The notes: generated by a model from the sequence alone, not told the origin. A stretch of 64,000 nt of DNA from Planktotalea frisia (GCF_001890925.1 NZ_MLCB01000143.1:32941-96940), one strand, 5' to 3'. Positions 17,424 to 27,544 are shown, counted from the first letter of the stretch. Made by a program: numbers and translations.

Positions 17424-18949
17424 ATCTCTTCCGTCTCCAAAGTCAGTGGTGCCGCAGGCGCTGCACGCAAATCATCCACACGCAAAGCACCGCTCGGGCG
17501 CGATAAACGATTGCGTGTCACCCAAATCAGCCGTTCCTGCGCACGTGTTATCGCGACGTAGGCCAAGCGCTTCCACAATGGTTGCCCAGCTTCAACGCGC
17601 CCCATACGCGCAGCTACAAACAAATCAGGCGAAAACACTTGAACGGTGTCCCATTGACTGCCCTGCGCTTTGTGAATTGTCACCGCTGCACCATGCAAAA
17701 ACGTCGCGCCCATGCGGGCTGCAAAGGGAATGAACGGTTCTTCTTCGTCCGGCATCTCGATCTTAACGATCGAAGCCGCAGACACCTGGGGATCTTCTGC
17801 GCCAATCACGTGAAGTCGCGAAAACCCGGGCTTTCGTCCGGGTCCGAGATAAATGACCTGCGCCCCTTTGATAAGTCCGCGCGCTTCCAGATCAAGCCGC
17901 TTTTTGCGATGCTTGAGCGGCAACTCGATTCCATCACAGATCAGCGGTTCACCCTCCAGCAAGGCGTCATCTGGCGCGCCATGAACAGAGCGGAATGCAT
18001 TGATCAACCTGATCCTCGTCGCGTTGCGCCACACCAATACAGGAGAGCGCGCCATCAGATCGACCTCGACCCGCTGCCCCCAAACCACGCGATCATCTTT
18101 GCGCGACGCCTCTTCTACCATTTTCTCGAAACTCTGAAAATCGAGCTGTGGATCGGCCAGCGCATGGGCCAGATCAAGGATAGGATTGTCGGCATCTTGA
18201 CGGTGAATACGGCTCAGTTCCAGTTTGCGTGGGCCTGTTAAGCTATCAAACACCATCCCGCCAGACTGGTTCACTGGCGCAAGTTGCGCAGGGTCACCAA
18301 ACAACACTAAAGTCGGGAAAATCTCTTTAAGATCATTGAATTGCTTTTCATCCAACATCGAGGATTCATCGACAAACCCAATATCGAGCGGATCTTCGCG
18401 ACGCTTCCAGCCTGTGATGAAATCCGAGCCACGCAAGCCCGCTGTCGCCAAAGCACCGGGAACCGATTTGTTGGTTTGATAAAAGGCCATCGCACGATCC
18501 AGCGCTTCGTCGGTTAGCCCTTCGATGCTCGGGCGTTCACCATTTCCAGCAAGCCATTCCGCAACTTTCTCATACTCTGGATCATACACGGGCGTGTATA
18601 AAATGCGGTGGATCGTCGTGGCAGGAACGCCGCGCATACGCAGAACAAAAGCCGCCTTATTGGTCGGTGCCAAAATCGCGAGCGTGCGTTTGTCTTTCTT
18701 TTTTCGGCTCTCGTATTCGCCTGAGACAATGCCCACGCCAGCCGCTTCCAGCGCTTTATAAAGCTCGGCCAACAGCAGCGTTTTGCCTGACCCTGCTTTG
18801 CCAATCAATGCCATCACGCTTTGCTCTGGTCCTTGTGGCGGCATGAGCAAGGAATCTTCCAAGTCGATCCCCGCAGAGCGCAGCATATCGGTCACCGCAT
18901 CAAAGGCGGCCGCTTGGTCTTCGGAGAGCGTGAGAGCGGGTAAAGTCAT
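17420..18949 (-). CDS. RecD-like ATP-dependent helicase (superfamily 1)
   Basis: A 509-residue SF1 helicase, shorter than exonuclease V RecD. Walker A GKAGSGKT is at residues 50-57. FVDESSMLDEKQF is the Walker B/motif II region, LVLFGDPAQLAPVNQSGG is motif III, and HKAQGSQWDTVQV with YVAITRAQERLIWVTRN near the end is the UvrD_C_2 region. Probably a DNA repair or recombination helicase. I chose ATG 18949 over an upstream in-frame TTG. Downstream partner is the SDR gene. Confidence 0.85.
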   Translation of the reverse strand: MTLPALTLSEDQAAAFDAVTDMLRSAGIDLEDSLLMPPQGPEQSVMALIGKAGSGKTLLLAELYKALEAAGVGIVSGEYESRKKKDKRTLAILAPTNKAAFVLRMRGVPATTIHRILYTPVYDPEYEKVAEWLAGNGERPSIEGLTDEALDRAMAFYQTNKSVPGALATAGLRGSDFITGWKRREDPLDIGFVDESSMLDEKQFNDLKEIFPTLVLFGDPAQLAPVNQSGGMVFDSLTGPRKLELSRIHRQDADNPILDLAHALADPQLDFQSFEKMVEEASRKDDRVVWGQRVEVDLMARSPVLVWRNATRIRLINAFRSVHGAPDDALLEGEPLICDGIELPLKHRKKRLDLEARGLIKGAQVIYLGPGRKPGFSRLHVIGAEDPQVSAASIVKIEMPDEEEPFIPFAARMGATFLHGAAVTIHKAQGSQWDTVQVFSPDLFVAARMGRVEAGQPLWKRLAYVAITRAQERLIWVTRNRLSRPSGALRVDDLRAAPAAPLTLETEEI

Positions 18950-19002
18950 GGGGCTCAAGGTATCTGCGCCCCTGACAAATCACCAGCGTTGGTTTGCGCG
19001 GT

Positions 19003-19638
19003 TCATGCGATTTGTGCGAGTGCAAGCTGCTCGGAACCAAAGGTCCGCTCGAACCAAAGTCGCGAAAGAGCTGGCGAAATCCCTGCCTTTTGAGAAACGC
19101 GCATCCGCGCTTCGGCCGTAAACGACCATAGCCCAACGCTGATCTTTGCGCGCCCTTCACCCGTGCTGCCAAAGACCTCTGGACTTGCACCAATGATGCG
19201 ATAGATGCGTACCATGCGTGCATCAAACACACCCACGAAATGGCGCACATTGAAGTTCTCCATAATCTCGCCGCCCGCAAGCATCAGCGCCGCAGCCGTG
19301 CGTGGCTGTGCCGTTCGAGACAGACAAAAACGCGTGCATTCCCAAATTTCAGGGCTTCGCACATCACCGCCGCCCAAAATGTCCGAAAAATGTTCATTCA
19401 CCATTGTGCGTCCGGTGCTTGGCAACATGCGCATTGATCCACCATGCGAGCCGTCAGCTTGCTGATAGATCACATAAAGCGGGTTAAAATCGTCATATTC
19501 ATCACGTTCAAAACCATCCTCATTAACTGTAACGTCCCAACCAAGGCGTGTTTTGAATTGGTCAGCGCGATCCTGAAACATGGATTTTTTCAGCTCTGGC
19601 AATGCCTCTAGCTCGTCTGCATATAGATATCTGATCAT
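19003..19638 (-). CDS. luxI: acyl-homoserine lactone synthase (LuxI family)
   Basis: Makes N-acyl-homoserine lactone signals from SAM and acyl-ACP. Family-invariant residues are visible: Arg and Phe in FQDRADQFKTRLGW, Asp in FERDEYD, Arg in GSMRMLPST, and Glu/Arg in WECTRFCLSR. Length about 211 residues. The start could also be ATG 19653; MIRYLYADELE matches the usual roseobacter N-terminus, so 19638 is preferred. It follows luxR on the same strand with an 84-bp gap. I see no clear lux box in that gap. Confidence 0.92.
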   Translation of the reverse strand: MIRYLYADELEALPELKKSMFQDRADQFKTRLGWDVTVNEDGFERDEYDDFNPLYVIYQQADGSHGGSMRMLPSTGRTMVNEHFSDILGGGDVRSPEIWECTRFCLSRTAQPRTAAALMLAGGEIMENFNVRHFVGVFDARMVRIYRIIGASPEVFGSTGEGRAKISVGLWSFTAEARMRVSQKAGISPALSRLWFERTFGSEQLALAQIA

Positions 19639-19722
19639 TTTTGTCGTCCCCATCTGTGTAACGATGGACGATGACGACCTTGGCTTTAACGGATGTGAAC
19701 AGAGCGCGCGGTGTCTTTGGGT

Positions 19723-20451
19723 TTAAACAACAATCAACCCTCGGCTCATAGCGCGGGCAACTGCGTGGGTGGTGTTTACTGCACCCAATTTGAAGCGCGC
19801 AGACTCAATATAAACGCGCAAAGTGTGCTCGGAAATTTCCATCGTATCTGCCGCTTTGGCACGATTGTAACCCATAGCGAGGAACGTCATCGCGTCCACT
19901 TCACGAGGTGAAAGTGTGCGCGACGCTTCTGGAACGCGTTCAGGTTCAAATTCCAATGCCTTTTGATTGAAGAAATGCGCGAGCAATATCAATGGTCTGC
20001 GATGCTGGTTCTTGAACACTTGCCACTCGTCATCCGAGCAAGAATGCGACGCAGTAAAGAGGGCGTATTGCCCATTTGGCCCGCGCATAGGAATCGAAAA
20101 ACCCTGATTTCCTACGCCGTATTCAATTGCCTCACTGCGAAACAAGCGTGCCGCTTTTGAGGACCAATCTAGCCGCTTCCAGTCAACGGGGTGAAATCGC
20201 TGGTTACAGCCTAGAATCACAGGATCGACCCGCAAATACTCTTTCTCGATGTAGCGTGCGACCCAGGCGGGGGAATAGGTGCCACAGCCGTATTGGTCCC
20301 CTTGGCTGTTCACCCAATGATAAACCATATGGTTAATACGGTAGGCTTCACATAGATCAACAATGACTGCTTGAAGGTCTTCAAGCCCTGCTGCGCGTTC
20401 GAGCGCTGCCAGGTTGCGGTCCACGTCCACTTGGTGCCAATTTTGAGCCAA
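19723..20451 (-). CDS. luxR: LuxR-family autoinducer-binding regulator
   Basis: A 242-residue regulator with an N-terminal autoinducer-binding domain (conserved Tyr, Trp and the VDPVI Asp-Pro pair, then PVDW) and a C-terminal HTH_LuxR domain (LSPREVDAMTFLAMGYNRAKAADTM). It partners the adjacent luxI. No ATG is available: a TGA lies 7 codons upstream in frame, and TTG 20451, preceded by GGAAAGG, is the best start. The start lies inside the small ORF upstream, suggesting translational coupling. Confidence 0.9.
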   Translation of the reverse strand: MAQNWHQVDVDRNLAALERAAGLEDLQAVIVDLCEAYRINHMVYHWVNSQGDQYGCGTYSPAWVARYIEKEYLRVDPVILGCNQRFHPVDWKRLDWSSKAARLFRSEAIEYGVGNQGFSIPMRGPNGQYALFTASHSCSDDEWQVFKNQHRRPLILLAHFFNQKALEFEPERVPEASRTLSPREVDAMTFLAMGYNRAKAADTMEISEHTLRVYIESARFKLGAVNTTHAVARAMSRGLIVV

Positions 20452-20596
20452 GGATTGGCCTTTCCATCATCGTGTCCAATTCCGCAGATGCAACGCTATG
20501 CGTGCTATCGAGTTCCCGCTCCAAGGCTGAGAGGCCATTGAGAGACGCGAATTTCTTTAGATCTGTCAGAACGTCCAATATCCAATTATTATTCAT
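20381..20596 (-). CDS. small ORF upstream of luxR, probably translated
   Basis: A 71-codon frame starting MNNNWILDVLTDLKKFASLNGL. Its first 45 residues look like a compact helical small protein of a type I recall next to quorum-sensing genes in Rhodobacteraceae. The start has an AGGCGAG at suitable spacing. The last 24 codons overlap the luxR start in another frame and look compositionally unlike protein (Arg, Ser, Pro, Gly). Translation may end by coupling to luxR. Function unknown. Confidence 0.5.
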   Translation of the reverse strand: MNNNWILDVLTDLKKFASLNGLSALERELDSTHSVASAELDTMMERPILGSKLAPSGRGPQPGSARTRSRA

Positions 20597-20616
20597 GATG
20601 ACACTCGCCTTTAGGG

Positions 20617-20633
20617 GTTAATGAAAGATTAAC
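20617..20633. repeat. short inverted repeat upstream of the luxR small ORF
   Basis: GTTAAT and ATTAAC arms with 5 bases between, 21 bp upstream of the small ORF start. A candidate operator or start-site structure for the luxR transcript. Confidence 0.35.
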
Positions 20634-20749
20634 ACAACCCTAACATGAGTGGATTAATATTCGGTATTCGCGGAAAACAACTCCCCAGAAATAGCGAGGC
20701 CGCTAAATTTAATACATTGGAAGCGTTAGAAGTGCTGCTCAAAAGCAAA

Positions 20750-20782
20750 GCACCCGCGAACACAAATGTGATTCGCGGGTGC
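20750..20782 (-). terminator. rho-independent terminator of ccrA
   Basis: Perfect 11-bp stem GCACCCGCGAA / TTCGCGGGTGC with an 11-base loop. On the minus strand it is followed by a T-rich stretch (TTTGCTTTT). It begins 31 bp past the ccrA stop. Confidence 0.85.
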
Positions 20783-20812
20783 TGTTGTTTCCATTGTGGA
20801 AACAGTTGGGGA

Positions 20813-22096
<1,284 letters not shown>

Positions 22097-22120
22097 GTTG
22101 GCCTCCTGTAATTTCAATTT

Positions 22121-22132
22121 GCCGCAACGCAG
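22121..22132. promoter_or_regulatory. GCCGC-N3-GCAG dyad upstream of ccrA
   Basis: GCCGCAACGCAG, 25 bp ahead of the ccrA start. The 13-mer TGCCGCAACGCAG is identical to one upstream of ecm at 24276. It fits the same GCNGC-N3-GCNGC pattern seen ahead of mdh and mcl2. Confidence 0.5.
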
Positions 22133-22220
22133 AATCGTCGCTTCTAAGATTGAGTAGAGACGCAAAAGCAACAATGCAACTCTAGAAAGTCACTTTTTGT
22201 AATTTTATAACCCAGCAGTC

Positions 22221-22235
22221 GCAGCATTATGCTGC
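22221..22235 (-). terminator. hairpin downstream of the PlsB-like gene
   Basis: GCAGCAT and ATGCTGC arms around a single T, 11 bp past the acyltransferase stop. No T-run directly follows on the minus strand. It may be a weak terminator, or a binding dyad, since it also contains GCAGC/GCTGC halves. Confidence 0.35.
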
Positions 22236-22245
22236 GCGCGCATTC

Positions 22246-23601
22246 TTAAGTTTTGAGATGCGCGATGCTGTTGGCATAGTATCGCAGCGCAAATCGCTGT
22301 GCTTCATCGACCACGATGCGCTCGCCTTCGCTTCGCAAAATCTTGCGTTCGCTCAAATGTTTTAGAGCAATCTCTGCTGTGTAGCTGATTTCACCGCGCG
22401 GCATATGCACATGCGCGCTTTTCATGCGGTCGAGCTCTGCTTGCATCAAACCGGCCAAGTCCGCCTTGGCGATACTCTCGCGGTCTTGCATGACGGAAGC
22501 CAGCAAGGGAACAGGCACCACAGGGACAATTTCTGCGATCTGCTCCATCAATTCCTTTGCAAGGCTTTCGGCATCCGGCGCACCATGCGTCTTAACATGC
22601 GCGCGCAAGGACACAGCGGGACCAAAGCTGACTGCTGCATAGCCAAAACGATGAAACCTGCCGCTCAAACGCAACCAAATTTGTTTCACGAAGAAACCTG
22701 CGACAACACTGATCCGCGCCCGAAAGCGACGCGTGCCCGCTGCATCAGCCGCCATCAAAATGCGATCCTCAAGCACGCGGTCATAGTTCAACGCGACGGG
22801 TACAAAGAGTACTTCTCGGCCTTCTTCCTCGTAACCGTCAGTGATATATTTGAGCAATCCCAACTTTGGCGGCGCGAGCTTGCCATCCAACGACAAGCCC
22901 CCCTCGGGGAACATCGCCTGCGTCACGCCCGCTTGCGTCGCCAAATGAACGTAGCGCGCGAGGACACGGCGATAGAGATCGCCACGCGATTTGCGGCGGA
23001 TAAAATAGGCGCCCATTGCTTTGATCAAACGACTAAGCGGCCAAACGCGCGCCCACTCACCGACCGCATAGGCCAGCGCTGAACGCTCTGCTGCAAGATA
23101 AGTGACCAAGACGTAGTCCATGTTGGAGCGATGGTTCATCACGAACACCACTGTTGCGTCTTTGTCCAACGCGCTGAGACCTGCATCATCATGATACCCA
23201 AGTCGAACACGGTAAAGCGCGTTGCTGAGCCCCCGGGCAATCCGAATTGCGAACCCGAAATACGCTGTGGCACTAAACGACGGCACAATCTCGCGCGCAT
23301 ATTTGCGTGCTTGCTCAAACGCCACATTCTCAGGAACGCCATTGCGGCGCGCATGATCTGCAATCGCTTGGCTCACATCTGGATCATAGATCAAACGCTG
23401 AATCATGTCGTAGCGCCGCGCCAGCTTGAATGGTTCAATCGGACGCTCAAGCCGTTCATTCACACGTTTTACGACACGTTCCATCCGACGACGGAAAAAC
23501 CAACGCACAGATGGAAATAGGAAATGCGACGCAAAGGTAACGACCGCAAAAAGCAGGATCAGGCTAAAGAACCAAATGGGCATTTCTACAGTTTGCGTCA
23601 T
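22246..23601 (-). CDS. glycerol-3-phosphate acyltransferase-like protein (PlsB-type LPLAT)
   Basis: A 451-residue membrane-associated acyltransferase. An N-terminal membrane segment (WFFSLILLFAVVTFASHFLF) precedes a cytoplasmic domain with block I MNHRSNMDY (NHxxxxD) and block III FPEGGLSLDG, the form found in PlsB-like enzymes rather than EGTR of PlsC. It likely acylates glycerol-3-phosphate or a related acceptor in phospholipid synthesis. It stands directly upstream of ccrA on the same strand, with a 149-bp gap and its own probable end signal. Confidence 0.8.
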   Translation of the reverse strand: MTQTVEMPIWFFSLILLFAVVTFASHFLFPSVRWFFRRRMERVVKRVNERLERPIEPFKLARRYDMIQRLIYDPDVSQAIADHARRNGVPENVAFEQARKYAREIVPSFSATAYFGFAIRIARGLSNALYRVRLGYHDDAGLSALDKDATVVFVMNHRSNMDYVLVTYLAAERSALAYAVGEWARVWPLSRLIKAMGAYFIRRKSRGDLYRRVLARYVHLATQAGVTQAMFPEGGLSLDGKLAPPKLGLLKYITDGYEEEGREVLFVPVALNYDRVLEDRILMAADAAGTRRFRARISVVAGFFVKQIWLRLSGRFHRFGYAAVSFGPAVSLRAHVKTHGAPDAESLAKELMEQIAEIVPVVPVPLLASVMQDRESIAKADLAGLMQAELDRMKSAHVHMPRGEISYTAEIALKHLSERKILRSEGERIVVDEAQRFALRYYANSIAHLKT

Positions 23602-23672
23602 GGCGCGACCCTTGCAGTAAGGCGGTGGAGGGTAAATATGATTCTTAGGAACGAGTTAAGGATTGAAGAGAC

Positions 23673-24266
23673 ATGTCTGCCATTCGCATCACATCCGGCT
23701 TTGCCGAGACCGAACGCGCAGCAGTCGCCGCGCTCTATTGGGAAGCCTTTGCGCGCAAACTCAACTTCGGTCTTGGTCCAATGACGAAAGGCATCGCATT
23801 TCTGGCCCGTGTCGCAGATCCGCGTTTCGCCCTTTGTGCACGCAGTGACACAGGCGCACTCCTAGGCATCGCTGGATACAAAACGTCTGAGGGCGCGCTG
23901 ATTGGCGGCGGCTTTTCCGACCTCGCTGCAATTTACGGTCTTTTGGGCGCAACGTGGCACGCGGCTTTGCTTTCTGTTCTTGAGCGAAATCTCGAAAGCG
24001 GCACTTTGTTGATGGATGGCATCTGCGTCACCCGCGAAGCTCAGGGCATGGGGCTAGGCACTGCGCTTTTGCGTGCGATCAAAGACGAGGCAAGCGCACA
24101 AAACTGCGACGATGTCCGCCTCGATGTGATCGACAGCAATCCCCGTGCTAAGGCGCTTTATGAACGCGAAGGCTTTGTTACAGGCAAAACCCAGTCACTT
24201 GGCCCGCTCAAACATCTCTTTGGATTTTCCACTGCGACTGAAATGCGTTTCATACTCTCACTTTAG
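23673..24266 (+). CDS. GNAT-family N-acetyltransferase
   Basis: A 197-residue GNAT protein with the acetyl-CoA binding loop VTREAQGMGLGTALLRAIKDEA and the C-terminal RLDVIDSNPRAKALYEREGFVTG block. The start is preceded by GAAGAG. Substrate unknown. It is divergent from the PlsB-like gene and upstream of ecm, from which it is separated by a promoter region. Confidence 0.85.
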   Translation: MSAIRITSGFAETERAAVAALYWEAFARKLNFGLGPMTKGIAFLARVADPRFALCARSDTGALLGIAGYKTSEGALIGGGFSDLAAIYGLLGATWHAALLSVLERNLESGTLLMDGICVTREAQGMGLGTALLRAIKDEASAQNCDDVRLDVIDSNPRAKALYEREGFVTGKTQSLGPLKHLFGFSTATEMRFILSL

Positions 24267-24276
24267 CCAATGAAAT

Positions 24277-24308
24277 GCCGCAACGCAGCGAATTGACACT
24301 TGCGCAAA
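24277..24308 (+). promoter_or_regulatory. candidate regulatory sites upstream of ecm
   Basis: GCCGCAACGCAGC (24277-24289) is a GCNGC-N3-GCNGC dyad. Seven bases later ACACTTGCGCAAA (24296-24308) is identical to a 13-mer upstream of mdh (37141-37153), where it also follows such a dyad. The second site overlaps the TTGACA hexamer. Confidence 0.55.
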
Positions 24309-24320
24309 ATTACATATACA
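24293..24320 (+). promoter_or_regulatory. promoter of ecm
   Basis: TTGACA at 24293-24298, a 16-bp spacer and TATACA at 24315-24320, about 48 bp upstream of the start codon. Confidence 0.6.
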
Positions 24321-24367
24321 TATCTTCAAACGTAATAAAATTACCAAGATGATTCATGAGGGCCGCT

Positions 24368-26347
24368 ATGACCGACACATCGAATGCTGTGAAAAAAGAT
24401 CGCCCTTGGCTCATTCGGACCTATGCTGGCCACTCAACAGCGAAAGCGTCAAACGCACTCTATCGCGGCAATTTGGCGAAGGGTCAGACGGGCCTGTCTG
24501 TGGCTTTCGATCTGCCCACGCAAACAGGCTATGACAGTGATCACGTACTCGCGCGCGGCGAAGTCGGCAAAGTTGGCGTGCCTGTTTGTCATTTGGGCGA
24601 CATGCGCACATTGTTTGATGACATCCCTCTAGAGGACATGAACACATCCATGACAATCAACGCGACGGCCCCTTGGTTGCTGGCGCTTTATGTCGCTGCT
24701 GCCGAAGAACAAGGCGCGGATGCCTCCAAGCTGCAAGGCACGGTGCAGAACGATCTGATCAAGGAATACCTATCGCGTGGCACCTACATTTGCCCCCCGA
24801 AGCCCTCGCTCAAAATGATCGCGGACGTGGCTGAATATTGCTACACGAACATCCCAAAGTGGAACCCAATGAACGTCTGTTCTTACCACTTGCAAGAGGC
24901 AGGCGCGACACCGGAACAGGAACTCGCGTTTGCTCTGGCGACTGCTACTGCCGTCCTCGATGAACTGCGCCCGCGAGTTCCAGCCGAAGATTTCCCGACG
25001 CTTGTGGGTCGTATCTCATTCTTTGTGAATGCAGGTATCCGTTTCGTGACCGAGATGTGCAAAATGCGCGCGTTTGTTGATCTCTGGGATGAGATTTGTC
25101 TAGAGCGGTATGGTGTTGAAGACCCCAAGATGCGTCGTTTCCGATATGGCGTTCAAGTGAACTCGCTCGGTCTGACAGAGCAACAGCCAGAAAATAACGT
25201 CTACCGCATCCTTCTTGAGATGCTCGCAGTGACTTTGTCGAAAAACGCCCGCGCCCGCGCTGTACAACTGCCCGCTTGGAACGAAGCCCTTGGTCTGCCG
25301 CGCCCTTGGGATCAGCAATGGTCCATGCGCATGCAGCAAATCCTAGCCTATGAAACGGATTTGTTGGAGTTCGACGACCTCTTCGATCAAAACCCCGCTG
25401 TGGATCGCAAGGTTGAGGAGCTCAAAACGGGCGCGCGCGCAGAGCTTGCCAACCTCGGTTCCATGGGCGGCGCGATAGACGCAATTGATTATATGAAATC
25501 GCGCTTGGTGGATTCCAACGCGGACCGCCTTAACAAGATCGAGCGCAATGAGACCATCGTTGTTGGCGTGAACAAGTGGCAGCAAGGTGAGCAATCACCG
25601 CTTCAAACAGAAGACGGCGGCATCATGGTTGTTGATCCAGCCGTAGAAGATGAACAAATAGCGCGCCTGGAAGAGTGGCGTTCAAGCCGCGATGACGCCG
25701 CGGTTCAAGTCGCCCTAGCCGCGTTGCGCGAAGCGGCGCGCAATGGCGAAAATGTCATGCATGCCTCAATCCAAGCCGCGAAAGCTGGCGTCACGACGGG
25801 TGAATGGGCCGCACAAATGCGCGCAGTGCATGGCGAATATCGTGGACCGACGGGCGTGTCTGCGTCTGTGTCCAACAAGACCGAAGGCCTTGATGACATC
25901 CGTGATGCGGTAAATGTTGTAAGTGACAAACTGGGTCGTCGCCTGAAGTTCCTCGTCGGCAAGCCGGGGCTTGATGGTCACTCCAATGGCTCTGAACAGA
26001 TCGCTTTCCGCGCACGTGATTGCGGCATGGACATTGAATATGACGGCATCAGGCTCACACCTGAAGAACTCGTTGCCTCCGCGTTGGAAACCCGCGCGCA
26101 TGTTGTTGGCCTCTCAATCCTTTCAGGCAGCCATATTCCGCTGGTTGAAGACTTGATGAAGCGCATGCGAGAGGCAGGTCTTGGTGACACGCCGGTGATT
26201 GTTGGCGGGATCATCCCCGATGACGACGCAGATCGCCTTCGTGCAATGGGTGTCGCGCGGGTCTACACGCCGAAAGATTTCGAACTGAATGCGATCATGA
26301 AAGACATTGTCACCCTGGCTGATCCCGCGCCGATTGCCGCTGAGTGA
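24368..26347 (+). CDS. ecm: ethylmalonyl-CoA mutase (coenzyme B12-dependent)
   Basis: Converts (2R)-ethylmalonyl-CoA to methylsuccinyl-CoA in the ethylmalonyl-CoA pathway. The 659-residue single-chain mutase has an N-terminal substrate barrel (LIRTYAGHSTAKASNALYRGNL, VAFDLPTQTGYDSDH) and a C-terminal cobalamin domain with DGHSNGSEQ near residue 535, the DxHxxG base-off B12 motif, then LSGSH and VVGGIIPDDD-type loops. I chose ATG 24368, preceded by GAGGG, over ATG 24356. Methylmalonyl-CoA mutase is the main alternative, but the length and ccrA proximity favour Ecm. Confidence 0.93.
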   Translation: MTDTSNAVKKDRPWLIRTYAGHSTAKASNALYRGNLAKGQTGLSVAFDLPTQTGYDSDHVLARGEVGKVGVPVCHLGDMRTLFDDIPLEDMNTSMTINATAPWLLALYVAAAEEQGADASKLQGTVQNDLIKEYLSRGTYICPPKPSLKMIADVAEYCYTNIPKWNPMNVCSYHLQEAGATPEQELAFALATATAVLDELRPRVPAEDFPTLVGRISFFVNAGIRFVTEMCKMRAFVDLWDEICLERYGVEDPKMRRFRYGVQVNSLGLTEQQPENNVYRILLEMLAVTLSKNARARAVQLPAWNEALGLPRPWDQQWSMRMQQILAYETDLLEFDDLFDQNPAVDRKVEELKTGARAELANLGSMGGAIDAIDYMKSRLVDSNADRLNKIERNETIVVGVNKWQQGEQSPLQTEDGGIMVVDPAVEDEQIARLEEWRSSRDDAAVQVALAALREAARNGENVMHASIQAAKAGVTTGEWAAQMRAVHGEYRGPTGVSASVSNKTEGLDDIRDAVNVVSDKLGRRLKFLVGKPGLDGHSNGSEQIAFRARDCGMDIEYDGIRLTPEELVASALETRAHVVGLSILSGSHIPLVEDLMKRMREAGLGDTPVIVGGIIPDDDADRLRAMGVARVYTPKDFELNAIMKDIVTLADPAPIAAE

Positions 26348-26383
26348 TTGACGCTATCGCGCGGCGGACTTACCGTCGAGCGC

Positions 26384-26830
26384 ATGAACACATCCCTTAT
26401 CATCCGCCCACTTGAGCAAAGTGATGAAGCCGATTGGCGCCGTCTTTGGACCGCCTATCTAGAATTTTACGAAAGCTCGGTGAGCGAGGAGGTCTATGCG
26501 ACCACTTTCGAACGCCTCCTCGATCCTGCGAACACTGCTCAATGCGCGGCCTTGGCGCTCTTGGACGGTACACCTGTAGGGCTCGTTCATTGGATTTATC
26601 ATCCGCATAATTGGAAGATTGAGGACGTTATCTACCTGCAAGACCTCTATGCGGATCCATCTGTGCGCGGCACAGGTGTCGGGCGTGCGCTGATTGAACA
26701 TGTCTACGACGTTGCGGATCAAGGCGAAACGCCAACAGTCTATTGGATGACCCAAGAGTTCAACGCGACAGCGCGACAGCTTTATGATCGCATCGCGAGC
26801 AAAACCGTTTTTGTGCAATACAAACGCTAG
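26384..26830 (+). CDS. GNAT-family N-acetyltransferase
   Basis: A 148-residue GNAT protein. LQDLYADPSVRGTGVGRALIEHVY is the acetyl-CoA loop, and the C-terminal MTQEFNATARQLYDRIASKTVFVQY matches diamine/aminoglycoside-type GNATs. I placed the start at ATG 26384; the frame also opens with a TTG one base after the ecm stop. Substrate unknown. It lies 9 bp before deoD. Confidence 0.8.
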   Translation: MNTSLIIRPLEQSDEADWRRLWTAYLEFYESSVSEEVYATTFERLLDPANTAQCAALALLDGTPVGLVHWIYHPHNWKIEDVIYLQDLYADPSVRGTGVGRALIEHVYDVADQGETPTVYWMTQEFNATARQLYDRIASKTVFVQYKR

Positions 26831-26839
26831 GAAGTTATC

Positions 26840-27544
26840 ATGACCATTCATATCGGTGCAAAACCTGATCAAATCGCTGAAACAGTCCTGATGCCCGGTG
26901 ATCCCTACCGTGCCAAATGGGCGGCGGAGACGTTTTTGAAGGATGTCGAACTCGTCAATGAAGTGCGCGGGATGCTGGGATTTACGGGCACTTGGAACGG
27001 CAATCGCGTCACGATCCAAGGCAGCGGAATGGGCATGCCATCTTTGTCGATTTACGCCAATGAATTGCTCAAAGACTATGGCGCGAAAACACTGATCCGC
27101 ATCGGATCATGCGGGGCGATGCAACCTTATGTTGGCATCCGCGACGTGATCATTGCGATGACATCTTCGACACTTTCGACACCTTCACTCGGGTTTTTCA
27201 AAGAGCTGAATTACGCGCCTTGCGCTGATTGGAGCCTGCTACGAGCGGCTGTGAATGCGGCTGAAGCAAAGGGCACTAAGACCCACGTTGGTGGCATTTA
27301 TTCTGCCGATGTTTTCTACGATGAACGCCCTGATCTCAATGAGCAAATGATGCGCCATGGCATTCTTGGTGTCGAGATGGAGGCAGCCGAGCTCTACACA
27401 CTTGCCGCGCGTTTCAATGCACGCGCGCTTGCGGTTCTGACAGTCTCCGATCACCTGATCACAGGCGAAGCGCTGCCGTCCGAAGATCGCGAGCGAAGCT
27501 TTGGCGAGATGGTTGAAATCGCGTTGGAAGCCGCTTTCACTTAA
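26840..27544 (+). CDS. deoD: purine-nucleoside phosphorylase (DeoD type)
   Basis: A 234-residue hexameric-type PNP that cleaves purine (deoxy)nucleosides with phosphate. Visible motifs are [13 protein letters not shown], the phosphate/ribose site [25 protein letters not shown], and the [15 protein letters not shown] base/ribose site followed by [10 protein letters not shown]. It matches a need to use nucleosides brought in by the BMP transporter at 9.8-14.9 kb, though it is not in that operon. It converges with the DUF1989 gene through a shared TTAA stop. Confidence 0.95.
   Translation: MTIHIGAKPDQIAETVLMPGDPYRAKWAAETFLKDVELVNEVRGMLGFTGTWNGNRVTIQGSGMGMPSLSIYANELLKDYGAKTLIRIGSCGAMQPYVGIRDVIIAMTSSTLSTPSLGFFKELNYAPCADWSLLRAAVNAAEAKGTKTHVGGIYSADVFYDERPDLNEQMMRHGILGVEMEAAELYTLAARFNARALAVLTVSDHLITGEALPSEDRERSFGEMVEIALEAAFT

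Noticed and set aside
20381..20451. Possible frameshift joining the small ORF to luxR
   Set aside because: A fusion of the two frames was considered because they overlap and luxR lacks ATG. The LuxR N-terminus is complete in length from the TTG, and the small ORF has its own ribosome site, so two genes with coupled translation explain it better.
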